From NCBI GenBank assembly GCA_036004405.1, contig DASYRM010000090.1, positions 1 to 13,485 of the forward strand: a stretch of 13,485 nucleotides of DNA, read 5' to 3'. Origin of the DNA: DASYRM01 sp036004405 (GTDB taxonomy: Bacteria > Acidobacteriota > Vicinamibacteria > Vicinamibacterales > UBA2999). The position numbers and the translations under genes are program-made. The notes beneath the pieces were generated by a model. It had not been told where the DNA came from. It worked only from the letters and a program-made list of their open reading frames with translations, and did not search any database. Below are positions 6,149 to 12,496 of the stretch, in pieces (position 1 is the first letter of the stretch; each line of letters opens with the position of its first letter).

Positions 6149-7612
6149 TCATGCAGATTGCCGGGACGCGAGAAATGCGTTGAGGCGTGCGATACGGTTG
6201 AGCGTACTTTCGCGGCCGAGGAGCACCAGCACTTCGAACAGCCCCGGGCTCGCCGTGCGCCCGGTGACCGCCACGCGGGTGGCGTGAATGAGCGCGCCGG
6301 CCTTCACATTGCGTTCGGTGGCGATGGCTCGCAGCGCCGCTTCTACCGCGCTCTCGGAGAAAGGCTCCACCGCGCGCAACGCGGCCGCCAGCGCCTCGAG
6401 GTGATCGGCGAGGCCCGGCACCGACAAGTGCTTGTCCGCCGCCGCTTCGTATTCGGCGGGATCGCGCAGGAGCGGTGCGGCCTGCTCGACGAAATCGCTG
6501 AGCCGCTTGGCGCGCGGGCGCAACAGCTCCAGCAACCGCTCGAACGCGCGCTCGCTGGTCACGACGGGGTGCGTATCGAGACCCGCTGCGGCGAATGACG
6601 GACGGACCGCGACCGCGAGCTCGGCGGCCGGCATCCGGCCAATGTATTGGCCGTTCATCCAATCGAGCTTCTCGGTGTTGAACACGGCATTGCCGCCGCT
6701 GATGCCTTCGAGCGTAAAGCTCTCAATGAGCTCGGCCTTGGACATCAGCTCGCGATCGTCGCCGGGAGCCCAGCCGAGAAGGGCCAGGAAGTTGACCATG
6801 GCGGCTGGCAAATAGCCCTGAGTCCTGTATTCCGTCACCGACGTGGCGCCGTGCCGCTTGCTCAGACGCTTTTTGTCAGCGCCAAGAATCAGCGGGACGT
6901 GCGCGAAGCGGGGCACCGGCGACTCGAGCGCCTCGAACAGCAGCACGTGCTTCGGCGTGTTCGAGATGTGATCGTCGCCGCGGATCACCAGCGTGATGCC
7001 CATGTCCACGTCGTCCACTACCACCGACAGGTGATAGGTCGGATAGCCGTCCGACCGGACGATCACGAAGTCTTCGATGTTCGCCGAGTCGAACTCGATC
7101 GGCCCGTGCACCGCGTCGTCGAACGCGGGGCGGCCCGGCGGCACCTTGAAGCGGACGGCCTTGGGCGCGCCTTCGGCCACGAGCTGCGCCACTCGCGACG
7201 GATCGAGCGACAGGCAGGCGCGGTCGTACTGCCACGCCTCGCCGCGCGCTTCGGCCTTTTCGCGTTCCTCGCGCAGACGGTCGGCCGAGCAGAAGCAGTA
7301 GTAGGCGCGCGCCTGCTTCACCAGCCGGGCGGCGGCTTCGCCGTATCGATGCAGGCGTTCCGACTGGAAGTAGGGCGCGTGCGGCCCGCCGGTTTCAGGC
7401 CCCTCATCCCAGTCGAGCCCCAGCCACCGCAGCCCCTCCAGGATGCCGGTGACCTTGTCGGCCGAGGAGCGCTCCATGTCGGTGTCTTCGATGCGGAGCA
7501 CGAAGACGCCCGCGTGCCGGCGCGCGTACAGCCAGTTGAAAAGCGCGGTGCGGGCGCCGCCGACGTGCAGGTAGCCGGTGGGCGAGGGGGCAAAGCGGAC
7601 GCGCGGGACCAC
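6149..7612 (-). CDS. gltX: glutamyl-tRNA synthetase
   Basis: A 487-residue class I synthetase that charges tRNA-Glu with glutamate in the cytoplasm. The Rossmann core carries the HIGH equivalent PSPTGYLHVGGAR (9-21) and the KMSKS equivalent KKRLSKRHG (247-255). The sequences VLRIEDTD (38-45), PTYHLSVVVDDVDMGI (191-206) and VIRGDDHISNTPKH (209-222) are typical of GluRS. The all-helical anticodon-binding region follows from about 330 to the end. A zinc-knuckle-like segment has C106, C108 and C133 with the spacing of the E. coli protein, but the fourth ligand, His in E. coli, is Ser135 here. The start is a GTG at 7612 without a Shine-Dalgarno; an extended -10 sequence lies 5 bases upstream. If no separate GlnRS exists it may also charge tRNA-Gln, but that cannot be seen here. 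Confidence 0.96.
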   Translation of the reverse strand: MVPRVRFAPSPTGYLHVGGARTALFNWLYARRHAGVFVLRIEDTDMERSSADKVTGILEGLRWLGLDWDEGPETGGPHAPYFQSERLHRYGEAAARLVKQARAYYCFCSADRLREEREKAEARGEAWQYDRACLSLDPSRVAQLVAEGAPKAVRFKVPPGRPAFDDAVHGPIEFDSANIEDFVIVRSDGYPTYHLSVVVDDVDMGITLVIRGDDHISNTPKHVLLFEALESPVPRFAHVPLILGADKKRLSKRHGATSVTEYRTQGYLPAAMVNFLALLGWAPGDDRELMSKAELIESFTLEGISGGNAVFNTEKLDWMNGQYIGRMPAAELAVAVRPSFAAAGLDTHPVVTSERAFERLLELLRPRAKRLSDFVEQAAPLLRDPAEYEAAADKHLSVPGLADHLEALAAALRAVEPFSESAVEAALRAIATERNVKAGALIHATRVAVTGRTASPGLFEVLVLLGRESTLNRIARLNAFLASRQSA

Positions 7613-7617
7613 GTCCG

Positions 7618-7626
7618 ATTATTCCA
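7618..7626 (-). promoter_or_regulatory. extended -10 promoter element of gltX
   Basis: On the minus strand TGGAATAAT is an extended -10 (TGn plus AATAAT). The hexamer ends 5 bases before the GTG start at 7612. A transcript from it would begin at or next to the start codon, so gltX is probably translated from a leaderless mRNA. Confidence 0.4.
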
Positions 7627-7628
7627 CG

Positions 7629-7661
7629 CCGTACGTAGAGGGCGGACCTTCAGGTCCGCCT
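7629..7661. repeat. REP-like palindromic repeat, copy 1
   Basis: The unit begins CCGTACGTAGAG and continues into GGCGGACC-TTCA-GGTCCGCC (7641-7660), an 8-bp stem with a 4-base loop, and ends CT. A near-identical unit is at 11727-11758, differing by one inserted G and by TTCA against TTCC in the loop. It lies in the gltX/DinB divergent intergenic region. Confidence 0.75.
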
Positions 7662-7672
7662 GGAGACCGTCG

Positions 7673-7678
7673 TATGCT
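7673..7678 (+). promoter_or_regulatory. -10 element of the first DinB gene (leaderless)
   Basis: TATGCT sits 6 bases before the ATG at 7685, so transcription would start at the start codon. The decamer GTCGTATGCT (7669-7678) is identical to the one at 10202-10211 before the AAHS transporter. No convincing -35 is seen. Confidence 0.45.
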
Positions 7679-7684
7679 CAGCGG

Positions 7685-8224
7685 ATGCACCCGCATCTGC
7701 TCGACGTCTTTTCACGGCTCGACCGCTCGCGCGCCGCCTTGCGCGCGGCCGTGGAGTCGATCGCCGTTCCGCTTCGGCAGCAGCGCCCCGGACCGGACCA
7801 GTGGTCCGTGGCGGAAGTGCTCGAACACCTGTCGATCGTCGAGCGGATCTTCACCGGCCGGATCGCCGATGCCATCGCCGCGGCCCGGGCCGGAGGGCTG
7901 GCGGTCGAGACCAGCGACCGATCGCCGCTGCCCGATGCCATCGAGACCCGAATGGCCGATCGCGTGAACAAGCGGACCGCGGTGGAAGCCGCACGCCCGA
8001 CGGGCACGCTGGACGCCGCTGCCGCGTGGGAGGCGGTGGAGAGCGGCCACCGCCGGTTGCGCGCATTGGTGGAGGACGCCGACGGTCTGGCGTTGGGCCA
8101 GGTGACGATCGAGCATCCGTTCTTCGGACCGATGTCGGCGTACCAGTTCGTGGAGCTGGTCGCCGCCCATGAAGCGCGGCACACCGAGCAGATCAAAGAG
8201 ATCGCTCGCGTCCTGGCCGCGTAG
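7685..8224 (+). CDS. DinB-family metal-dependent protein
   Basis: A 179-residue four-helix-bundle protein of the DinB/YfiT superfamily. Three His residues in the positions used for metal binding are visible: H48 in WSVAEVLEHLSIVE (40-53), and H162 and H166 in AAHEARHTEQIKEI (160-173). The HPFFGPMSAYQFVEL stretch before the last pair is typical of DinB_2 members. Such proteins are cytoplasmic and, where known, bind a divalent metal and act as thiol-dependent S-transferases or dehalogenase-like enzymes; no substrate can be assigned here. The ATG at 7685 was chosen because homologues begin close to HPHLLDVFxRLDxxR and because a -10 element lies 6 bases upstream. There is no Shine-Dalgarno. It is divergent from gltX. 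Confidence 0.85.
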   Translation: MHPHLLDVFSRLDRSRAALRAAVESIAVPLRQQRPGPDQWSVAEVLEHLSIVERIFTGRIADAIAAARAGGLAVETSDRSPLPDAIETRMADRVNKRTAVEAARPTGTLDAAAAWEAVESGHRRLRALVEDADGLALGQVTIEHPFFGPMSAYQFVELVAAHEARHTEQIKEIARVLAA

Positions 8225-8233
8225 AGACGTTAG

Positions 8234-8264
8234 CGACGCACGGGCGTCGTGTCGCCGTGACACG
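8234..8264. terminator. hairpin-forming segment between convergent genes
   Basis: Two alternative hairpins overlap here: CGACGC (8234-8239) with GCGTCG (8244-8249), and CGTGTC (8248-8253) with GACACG (8259-8264). They lie 10 bases after the DinB stop, in the 154-base gap before the convergent secreted-protein gene. There is no T tract on either strand, so a terminator role is only a guess. Confidence 0.25.
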
Positions 8265-8378
8265 CCGCTCGTACAGTCGCGCGTATGCCTCTGCTGCCTG
8301 GGAGCCCGAGTCGCCGTGCAGGGCATCCGCGCGGAGACGGCCACCGTGCGCGAAGTCGCTTTCAGCTGGCCGGCGGCC

Positions 8379-9239
8379 TCAGCGGAACTTCAGGCTCACC
8401 GTCGGGTCCGTGGCCGTAACCTCCGGCAGCTCGATCATCCGCACCAGGCCGCGACGCCGATCGATCGTGAAGACGGTGCGCGAGCCGTCCTGCGCCCACG
8501 CAAACGCCTGTCCCTCGGCCTCGAGCGCGATCGTGGCGACGTGAATCAACGTGGGTCCCATCGGCGGCCGCGCCACAACGTACATCTCCGGGCGGTCGTG
8601 GCCGAGCAGATAGAGCCAGCCGTCCGGCCCGATGGCCCCGCCCGACGCCGCATACGGCGCCATTCGCTCGAGCGCCGCCGCCGGGAGCAGCCAGCCACCG
8701 GTGCGCCGCCATTCACTGTCGTAGGTGACGACGCTCGAGAAGCGATGGTCCTTGAACGGCAGCCCGCCGTTGCCATCGTAGTGGGCGAAGCCGGCCATCC
8801 AGCCGCCGCGGTATTTATCGAGCCACGTCAGCGAACCTTCGTCGAGCATGCCGAAGCTGTGGCTCTCCACGTGTTTCATGGAGGCCGCGTCGAACACCTC
8901 CACCGACGACCCCATTGGCGTGAGCGAGTAGTTCGAATTGGTGCACACCAGGCGCCCGCCGTCCACGAAACAGCTGTTCAGATGACGAATGAGGCCGTGC
9001 AGCGGTCCGGCCCATTCGCCCACCCGGCGGCCGCTGGCGATCTCGTACTTCGCGATCACCCTGTTGTCCACGGCATAGAAGTGCCGCGTGTCGGCGGCGA
9101 CGCCCTGATCGGCCTCGGGCACTGTGAACGTCCGCAGCGTCCGCGCCGTGAGCTGCCGGATCGCCGGCGCGACGTACTCGACGTCGCGGCGGGCCTGGCC
9201 CGCAGCCACGGCGAGCAGGATGGCGATCGCGATCTTCAT
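8379..9239 (-). CDS. secreted protein of unknown function, beta-propeller-like
   Basis: A 286-residue protein with a short signal peptide (MKIAIAILLAVAAGQA, cleavage probably near residue 16). The mature part is rich in short beta strands with repeated HFYAVDN, VIAKYEIASG, SSVEVFDAASMKHVESHSFG and TVFTIDRRRGLVRMIELP units. These resemble blades of a WD40/YVTN-like propeller in which names and values are read along a path. No catalytic motif is evident. I do not recognise a characterised member. The ATG at 9239 overlaps by four bases (ATGA) the stop of the TonB-dependent receptor fragment, so the two were once an operon with translational coupling. That suggests a periplasmic partner of an outer-membrane uptake system. 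With the receptor truncated, its current expression is uncertain. Confidence 0.75.
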   Translation of the reverse strand: MKIAIAILLAVAAGQARRDVEYVAPAIRQLTARTLRTFTVPEADQGVAADTRHFYAVDNRVIAKYEIASGRRVGEWAGPLHGLIRHLNSCFVDGGRLVCTNSNYSLTPMGSSVEVFDAASMKHVESHSFGMLDEGSLTWLDKYRGGWMAGFAHYDGNGGLPFKDHRFSSVVTYDSEWRRTGGWLLPAAALERMAPYAASGGAIGPDGWLYLLGHDRPEMYVVARPPMGPTLIHVATIALEAEGQAFAWAQDGSRTVFTIDRRRGLVRMIELPEVTATDPTVSLKFR

Positions 9240-9601
9240 CGGCTCAGTCGCGCGCTGAAGCCGAAGAAAAGCGTGCGCCCGGTGTACTCGAACTCGGTGA
9301 TCTGCGACTTGATGCCACCCTGGAACTCCGTGGTCGGCTCGTCGTTCAGGTTGATGCCTGAGAATATCAGCTTCAGGTCGCGCGTGAGGTCGAACTGGGC
9401 GCGGCAGTCCCACCGTACGAACCCGCCCTGGTCGAGGTCCAGCGCGCGGCTGTCGCCGTAGTCGGTGAGGAAGTTCGAGTTGTATTTGTAGGTGGTCGAA
9501 AGGTCGAGTCGGCCGCGCTGGTAATAGAAGGTCAGAAAGCTGACGACGGCGGAATCAGCCGGCGCGGAAAAGTCCGGCAGCCTGCAGATCCTCGTCGCCA
9601 T
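9236..9601 (-). pseudogene. C-terminal fragment of a TonB-dependent receptor
   Basis: About 115 residues read as the end of an outer-membrane beta-barrel. There are alternating aromatic strands (VVSFLTFYYQRGRLDLSTTY, then a YKYNSNFLTDYGD turn), RWDCRAQFDLTRDLKLIFSG, the NLNDEPTTEF motif that precedes the last strands of receptors, and a final strand EYTGRTLFFGFSARLSR. The whole plug domain and most of the barrel (normally 700 to 900 residues) are missing. Above about 9600 the DNA belongs to the divergent DinB-like gene. An ATG at 9601 could start a 121-residue peptide but has no ribosome binding site. The fragment's stop overlaps the secreted-protein start. Either a deletion or inversion removed the rest, or an assembly join falls here. 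Confidence 0.78.
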
Positions 9602-9643
9602 GCACCCAGCAGCACGGCCAGCGCGCCCGAAAAGCGCATGCGC

Positions 9644-9649
9644 GACAAT
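9644..9649 (+). promoter_or_regulatory. -10-like element of the second DinB gene
   Basis: GACAAT ends 6 bases before the ATG at 9656, the same geometry as at 7673. It is the weakest match among the leaderless candidates in this window. Confidence 0.3.
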
Positions 9650-9655
9650 ACCACC

Positions 9656-10192
9656 ATGACATCCGATGCTGCGCCCTCGGCGCTGTCCGCCGATGCGGCC
9701 CGCCCCGTGCTTCGTCATCTCGCGGCCACGCTGGCCTACCGCGCCTCCAAGGTGCTGCGCGACGTGCCGGACGGTTTCGCAGCCACGAGCTTTGGCGCCG
9801 CCACCCGGCGGCCGGTGCTCATCGTGGCGCACCTCGCGGATCTGATGGCCTGGGCCATCACGCTCGTGCAGGACAACGTGTCATGGAAGGCCGAGGGCGG
9901 CGACGACTGGGGCGTGGAGGTCCGACGGTTCTTCGACAACCTGGCGGCGCTGGACCGCGAGCTCCAGAGCGCCACCTTCGTCCCCGGGGCCGCTGAAAAG
10001 CTCATTCAGGGGCCGCTCGCCGACGCGCTCACGCACGTCGGGCAGCTGGCGATGCTGCGCGGGATGGCCGGTGCGCCGGTGCGGCCGGAAAGCTACGCGC
10101 GTGCCACCGTGACGGCCGGACGCGTGGGCCCGGATCAGGCGCCGCCCGGGCGGGAATTCGACGGCGACGCCAGCATTTCGCGGGACGAATAA
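9656..10192 (+). CDS. DinB-like protein
   Basis: A 178-residue helical protein related to the DinB superfamily but distinct from the gene at 7685. Conserved segments are VLIVAHLADLMAWAITLVQDN (54-74, with H59) and QGPLADALTHVGQLAMLRGMAG (118-139, with H127), the usual places for metal ligands in this subgroup. The N-terminal TLAYRASKVL and the late SYARATVTAGRVG stretch are also typical of the acidobacterial subgroup. The function is unknown; a metal-dependent enzyme fold is inferred. The ATG at 9656 is preferred to the ATG at 9638 because a -10-like hexamer lies directly upstream. No Shine-Dalgarno is present at either. It is followed 28 bases later by the AAHS transporter on the same strand, which has its own -10 element. 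Confidence 0.78.
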   Translation: MTSDAAPSALSADAARPVLRHLAATLAYRASKVLRDVPDGFAATSFGAATRRPVLIVAHLADLMAWAITLVQDNVSWKAEGGDDWGVEVRRFFDNLAALDRELQSATFVPGAAEKLIQGPLADALTHVGQLAMLRGMAGAPVRPESYARATVTAGRVGPDQAPPGREFDGDASISRDE

Positions 10193-10205
10193 GTCCGGAT
10201 TGTCG

Positions 10206-10211
10206 TATGCT
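10206..10211 (+). promoter_or_regulatory. -10 element of the AAHS transporter gene
   Basis: TATGCT lies 9 bases before the ATG at 10221 and is preceded by GTCG, so the decamer matches that at 7669-7678. The transcript would have a leader of at most 3 bases. Confidence 0.45.
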
Positions 10212-10220
10212 TCGCGACCT

Positions 10221-11621
10221 ATGACGACATCGGCCGACCCGCGCGACATCCTCAAAAACGCGCCCATGAGCGCGCTTCAGATCGCCGTCGTGGTGATCAC
10301 GGTGGCGCTCAACGCGCTCGACGGCTTCGACGTGATGTCGATCAGCTTCGCCTCGCCCGGCATCGCCACCGAGTGGGGCATCAACCGCGCCGCGCTCGGT
10401 ATCGTCCTGTCGATGGAGCTCATCGGCATGGCGTTCGGTTCCATCCTCCTCGGCGGCGTCGCGGACAAGATCGGCCGCCGCCCGACGATGCTCGGCTGCC
10501 TCATCGTGATGGCCACCGGCATGTTCATGGTCACGACGTCCAACGGCGTGCTCGGCAGCGTCCTGGCGCCGGTGCTCGCGCTCTTCGGCCAGAACGTCGA
10601 CGTCAGGCTCGCGGATCTCTCCGGCTGGCGCGTGGTGACCGGCCTCGGTATCGGCGGCATGCTGGCGGCCATCAACGCGGTGGCGTCGGAGTTCTCCAAC
10701 GAGAAGAGCCGCCACCTCAACGTGTCGCTGATGTCGATCGGCTACCCGATCGGCGCGGTGCTCGGCGGCCTCGTGGCCGCTCAGCTGCTCAAGAGCGGCG
10801 ACTGGCGTCCGGTGTTCTACTTCGGCGCCAGCGTCACGGCCGTGCTCATCCCGGTCGTCTTCCTCGCGGTGCCCGAGTCGGTGCACTGGCTCACGCGGAA
10901 GCAGCCGGTCGGCGCGCTCCAGGCGGTCAACCGCGCAATGGGCCGCATGGGACACTCGTCGGTGCCGGCACTCCCCACCATCCCGCCGGACGCGCGGGCG
11001 AAATCGGCGAGCGACATCTTCGGGCCGGCGCTGCTCGTCACCACCGCGCTCGTCACCGCGGCCTACTTCTTCCACATCACCACCTTCTACTACTTGATCA
11101 AGTGGGTGCCGAAGCTGGTGGTGGACATGGGCTTCGCGCCGTCGTCGGCGGCCGGCGTGCTGGTGTGGGTCAACGTGGGTGGCGCCACCGGCGGCGCGCT
11201 GTTCGCGCTGCTCACACAGCGCTTCAATCTGAAGACGTTGACGATGGGCGTGCTGTTGCTCTCGACGGTGACGATCATCGTCTTCGGGTACACGCCGGCA
11301 GACCTGCAGCGCCTCTCGTTCATCTGCGCGCTCGCCGGCTTCTGTATCAACGCCGGCATCGTCGGCCTCTACGCCATCATCGCGCAGGCGTTTCCGACGC
11401 ACGTGCGCGCCTCGGGCACCGGCTTCGCGATTGGCGTCGGCCGCGGCGGCTCGGTGCTGGCGCCGATCATCGCCGGCTTCCTCTTTACCGCCGGCTTTTC
11501 GCTGCCGTCGGTGTCGTTCGCTATGGCCGCCGGGTCCACGCTGGCCGCATGCACCCTGCTGCTGCTGAGACTCGAATCCGACAAGCCCGCCACCGAAGCC
11601 GCGGCGCAGGCGGCGCGCTGA
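10221..11621 (+). CDS. MFS transporter, AAHS (aromatic acid:H+ symporter) family
   Basis: A 466-residue inner-membrane 12-TM transporter. The diagnostic DGFD of aromatic-acid symporters (PcaK, BenK, MucK) lies in TM1 (34-37, in LNALDGFDVMSISF). Motif A GGVADKIGRRPTM spans 78-90. The TM4 segment WRVVTGLGIGGMLAAINAV (136-154) and TM5 GYPIGAVLGG (174-183) are also typical. It would import a carboxylated aromatic or related acid with protons; the exact substrate is not readable. The region between TM3 and TM4 (about 109-134) is some 20 residues longer than usual in the family and would face the periplasm. Start ATG 10221: homologues begin close to the hydrophobic TM1, and the -10 element lies directly upstream. 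No degradation genes adjoin it. Confidence 0.88.
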   Translation: MTTSADPRDILKNAPMSALQIAVVVITVALNALDGFDVMSISFASPGIATEWGINRAALGIVLSMELIGMAFGSILLGGVADKIGRRPTMLGCLIVMATGMFMVTTSNGVLGSVLAPVLALFGQNVDVRLADLSGWRVVTGLGIGGMLAAINAVASEFSNEKSRHLNVSLMSIGYPIGAVLGGLVAAQLLKSGDWRPVFYFGASVTAVLIPVVFLAVPESVHWLTRKQPVGALQAVNRAMGRMGHSSVPALPTIPPDARAKSASDIFGPALLVTTALVTAAYFFHITTFYYLIKWVPKLVVDMGFAPSSAAGVLVWVNVGGATGGALFALLTQRFNLKTLTMGVLLLSTVTIIVFGYTPADLQRLSFICALAGFCINAGIVGLYAIIAQAFPTHVRASGTGFAIGVGRGGSVLAPIIAGFLFTAGFSLPSVSFAMAAGSTLAACTLLLLRLESDKPATEAAAQAAR

Positions 11622-11726
11622 CGCAGGGCGCGTTGGGCGTAATCCAGGCCGGCGGAGCCGTATCCGCGGCGGCCCTGGCCGCGGCCGTCGATGCCGCCGG
11701 CTCCCTGCGCGTGCGCCGCTGATCTT

Positions 11727-11758
11727 CCGTACGTAGAGGCGGACCTTCCGGTCCGCCT
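11727..11758. repeat. REP-like palindromic repeat, copy 2
   Basis: CCGTACGTAGAG followed by a 9-bp stem AGGCGGACC/GGTCCGCCT (11737-11745 with 11750-11758) and loop TTCC. It is the second copy of the unit at 7629-7661, in the same orientation. Its right arm overlaps the stop codon of the M4 protease remnant (11757-11759). Confidence 0.75.
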
Positions 11759-11971
11759 AATGCACCTTGACGGCCGCCCAGGCGGCGGCCACGGCGGTGT
11801 GCTGGGGGCTGCCGAAGCGGCTCGCTGGACCGCCGGCTGGCGCCGTGCCCTCGGCAAGCAGGTAGAAGAAGTGGTCGGCCAGTCCCGACGAGTAGTGCAC
11901 GTTGAGCTGACGTGCTCGGTGCCGTCGTTGTCGGCAATGGTGTCGGTCGCGACGAAGTCCGCGATGGCCAT
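11757..11971 (-). pseudogene. remnant of an M4 (thermolysin-like) metalloprotease C-terminus
   Basis: On the minus strand VHYSSGLADHFFYLLAEG matches the M4 segment that contains the catalytic His of thermolysin (VHINSG, His231). Shortly after comes FGSPQHTAVAAAWAAVKVH followed by a stop, which is the usual extreme C-terminus (an SxxxxAVxxAWxAVxV pattern). The roughly 60 residues normally between these blocks are missing. Upstream, ADNDGTEHVSS is in a different frame, resembling the DNGG that precedes the catalytic His, so a frameshift is also present. The HEXXH zinc site and everything N-terminal are absent. An intact relative would be a secreted zinc protease of 350 to 800 residues. No promoter or start codon is evident. 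Confidence 0.65.
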
Positions 11972-12082
11972 TACGGGGCCGGTTTACGGCCTTCCGGGAC
12001 GGGCCGACCAACGCTGCTCGCGGCTGCACCTTGCTTCAACGCTCGCGGGGTGGTGAACGAACACGACGGAGGGACAGATGCG

Positions 12083-12095
12083 GTGATAGCATCAC
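12083..12095. promoter_or_regulatory. palindrome overlapping a -10-like sequence before the response regulator
   Basis: GTGAT-AGC-ATCAC (12083-12095) is a perfect inverted repeat, and TAGCAT (12087-12092) within it resembles a -10 element 16 bases before the ATG at 12109. A regulator bound here would cover the promoter. Confidence 0.35.
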
Positions 12096-12108
12096 GCAGC
12101 TTCGGCCG

Positions 12109-12480
12109 ATGCCCCGCATCCTCGTCATCGACGACGACACCGCCGTGCGCACCACCGTGCGCGTACTGCTCGAACGCGCGGGGTATGAGATTGTCGAAGC
12201 CGGCGACGGCAAGGAAGCCAGCCCGCTGATCGACGGCGCCGATCTGGTCATCACCGACCTGCTGATGCCCGAGGTGGACGGCGTCGATCTGATCGGCATG
12301 ATCCGCCGCGAGGGGCACAAGGTTCCGGTCATTGCCATGTCCGGCGGCGGCAAGGTGGATTCGAAGAGCTACCTCGAAGTGGCCAAGGCGCTAGGCGCCT
12401 ATGCCACCATTGCGAAGCCGTTCGAGCTCGAGCACCTGCTGGCCACGGTGCGCGATGCGCTGGCGTCGCGCGGTGCGTGA
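12109..12480 (+). CDS. single-domain response regulator (receiver only)
   Basis: A 123-residue CheY/Spo0F-like receiver. The acidic metal-binding pair is D8/D9 (ILVIDDD), the phospho-acceptor is D50 (LVITDLLMPEVDG), the Ser switch residue is S79 (VIAMSGGG) and the conserved Lys is K103 (IAKPF). There is no output domain, so it acts by protein contact or in a phosphorelay rather than on DNA. The segment GGGKVDSKSYLEVAKALGA (79-97) is a variant seen in many stand-alone receivers. The ATG at 12109 gives a standard N-terminus; no Shine-Dalgarno is seen. It precedes the sensor gene by 16 bases on the same strand, making the two a likely cognate pair. It would receive phosphate from that or another kinase in the cytoplasm. 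Confidence 0.9.
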   Translation: MPRILVIDDDTAVRTTVRVLLERAGYEIVEAGDGKEASPLIDGADLVITDLLMPEVDGVDLIGMIRREGHKVPVIAMSGGGKVDSKSYLEVAKALGAYATIAKPFELEHLLATVRDALASRGA

Positions 12481-12483
12481 CCT

Positions 12484-12489
12484 TATGTA
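12484..12489 (+). promoter_or_regulatory. -10-like element of the PAS sensor gene
   Basis: TATGTA ends 7 bases before the ATG at 12497, in the short gap after the response regulator. It would give the sensor its own leaderless transcript in addition to read-through. Confidence 0.4.
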
Positions 12490-12496
12490 AGCGCGT

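Noticed and set aside
6647..7684. Upstream extension of the DinB frame by 346 codons
   Set aside because: It runs antisense through gltX; the conserved DinB protein starts at 7685, directly after a -10 element.
9240..9413. Extended N-terminus for the secreted protein
   Set aside because: The extra 58 residues are a shadow of the receptor fragment in another frame, and a clean signal peptide begins at the ATG at 9239.
8169..9461. 430-codon plus-strand frame opposite the secreted protein gene
   Set aside because: Composition is Arg/His/Ala-rich without motifs, while the minus strand has a signal peptide and regular strand pattern.
10029..11402. 457-codon minus-strand frame and a 449-codon plus-strand alternative frame (10373-11722) over the AAHS transporter
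   Set aside because: The proteins are His/Arg/Glu-rich with no hydrophobic or domain structure, typical of shadow frames in high-GC genes; the transporter frame carries all motifs.
11622..11726. Possible further coding or terminator sequence after the AAHS transporter
   Set aside because: GC-rich low-complexity DNA; no stable inverted repeat with a T tract and no recognisable protein in any frame.
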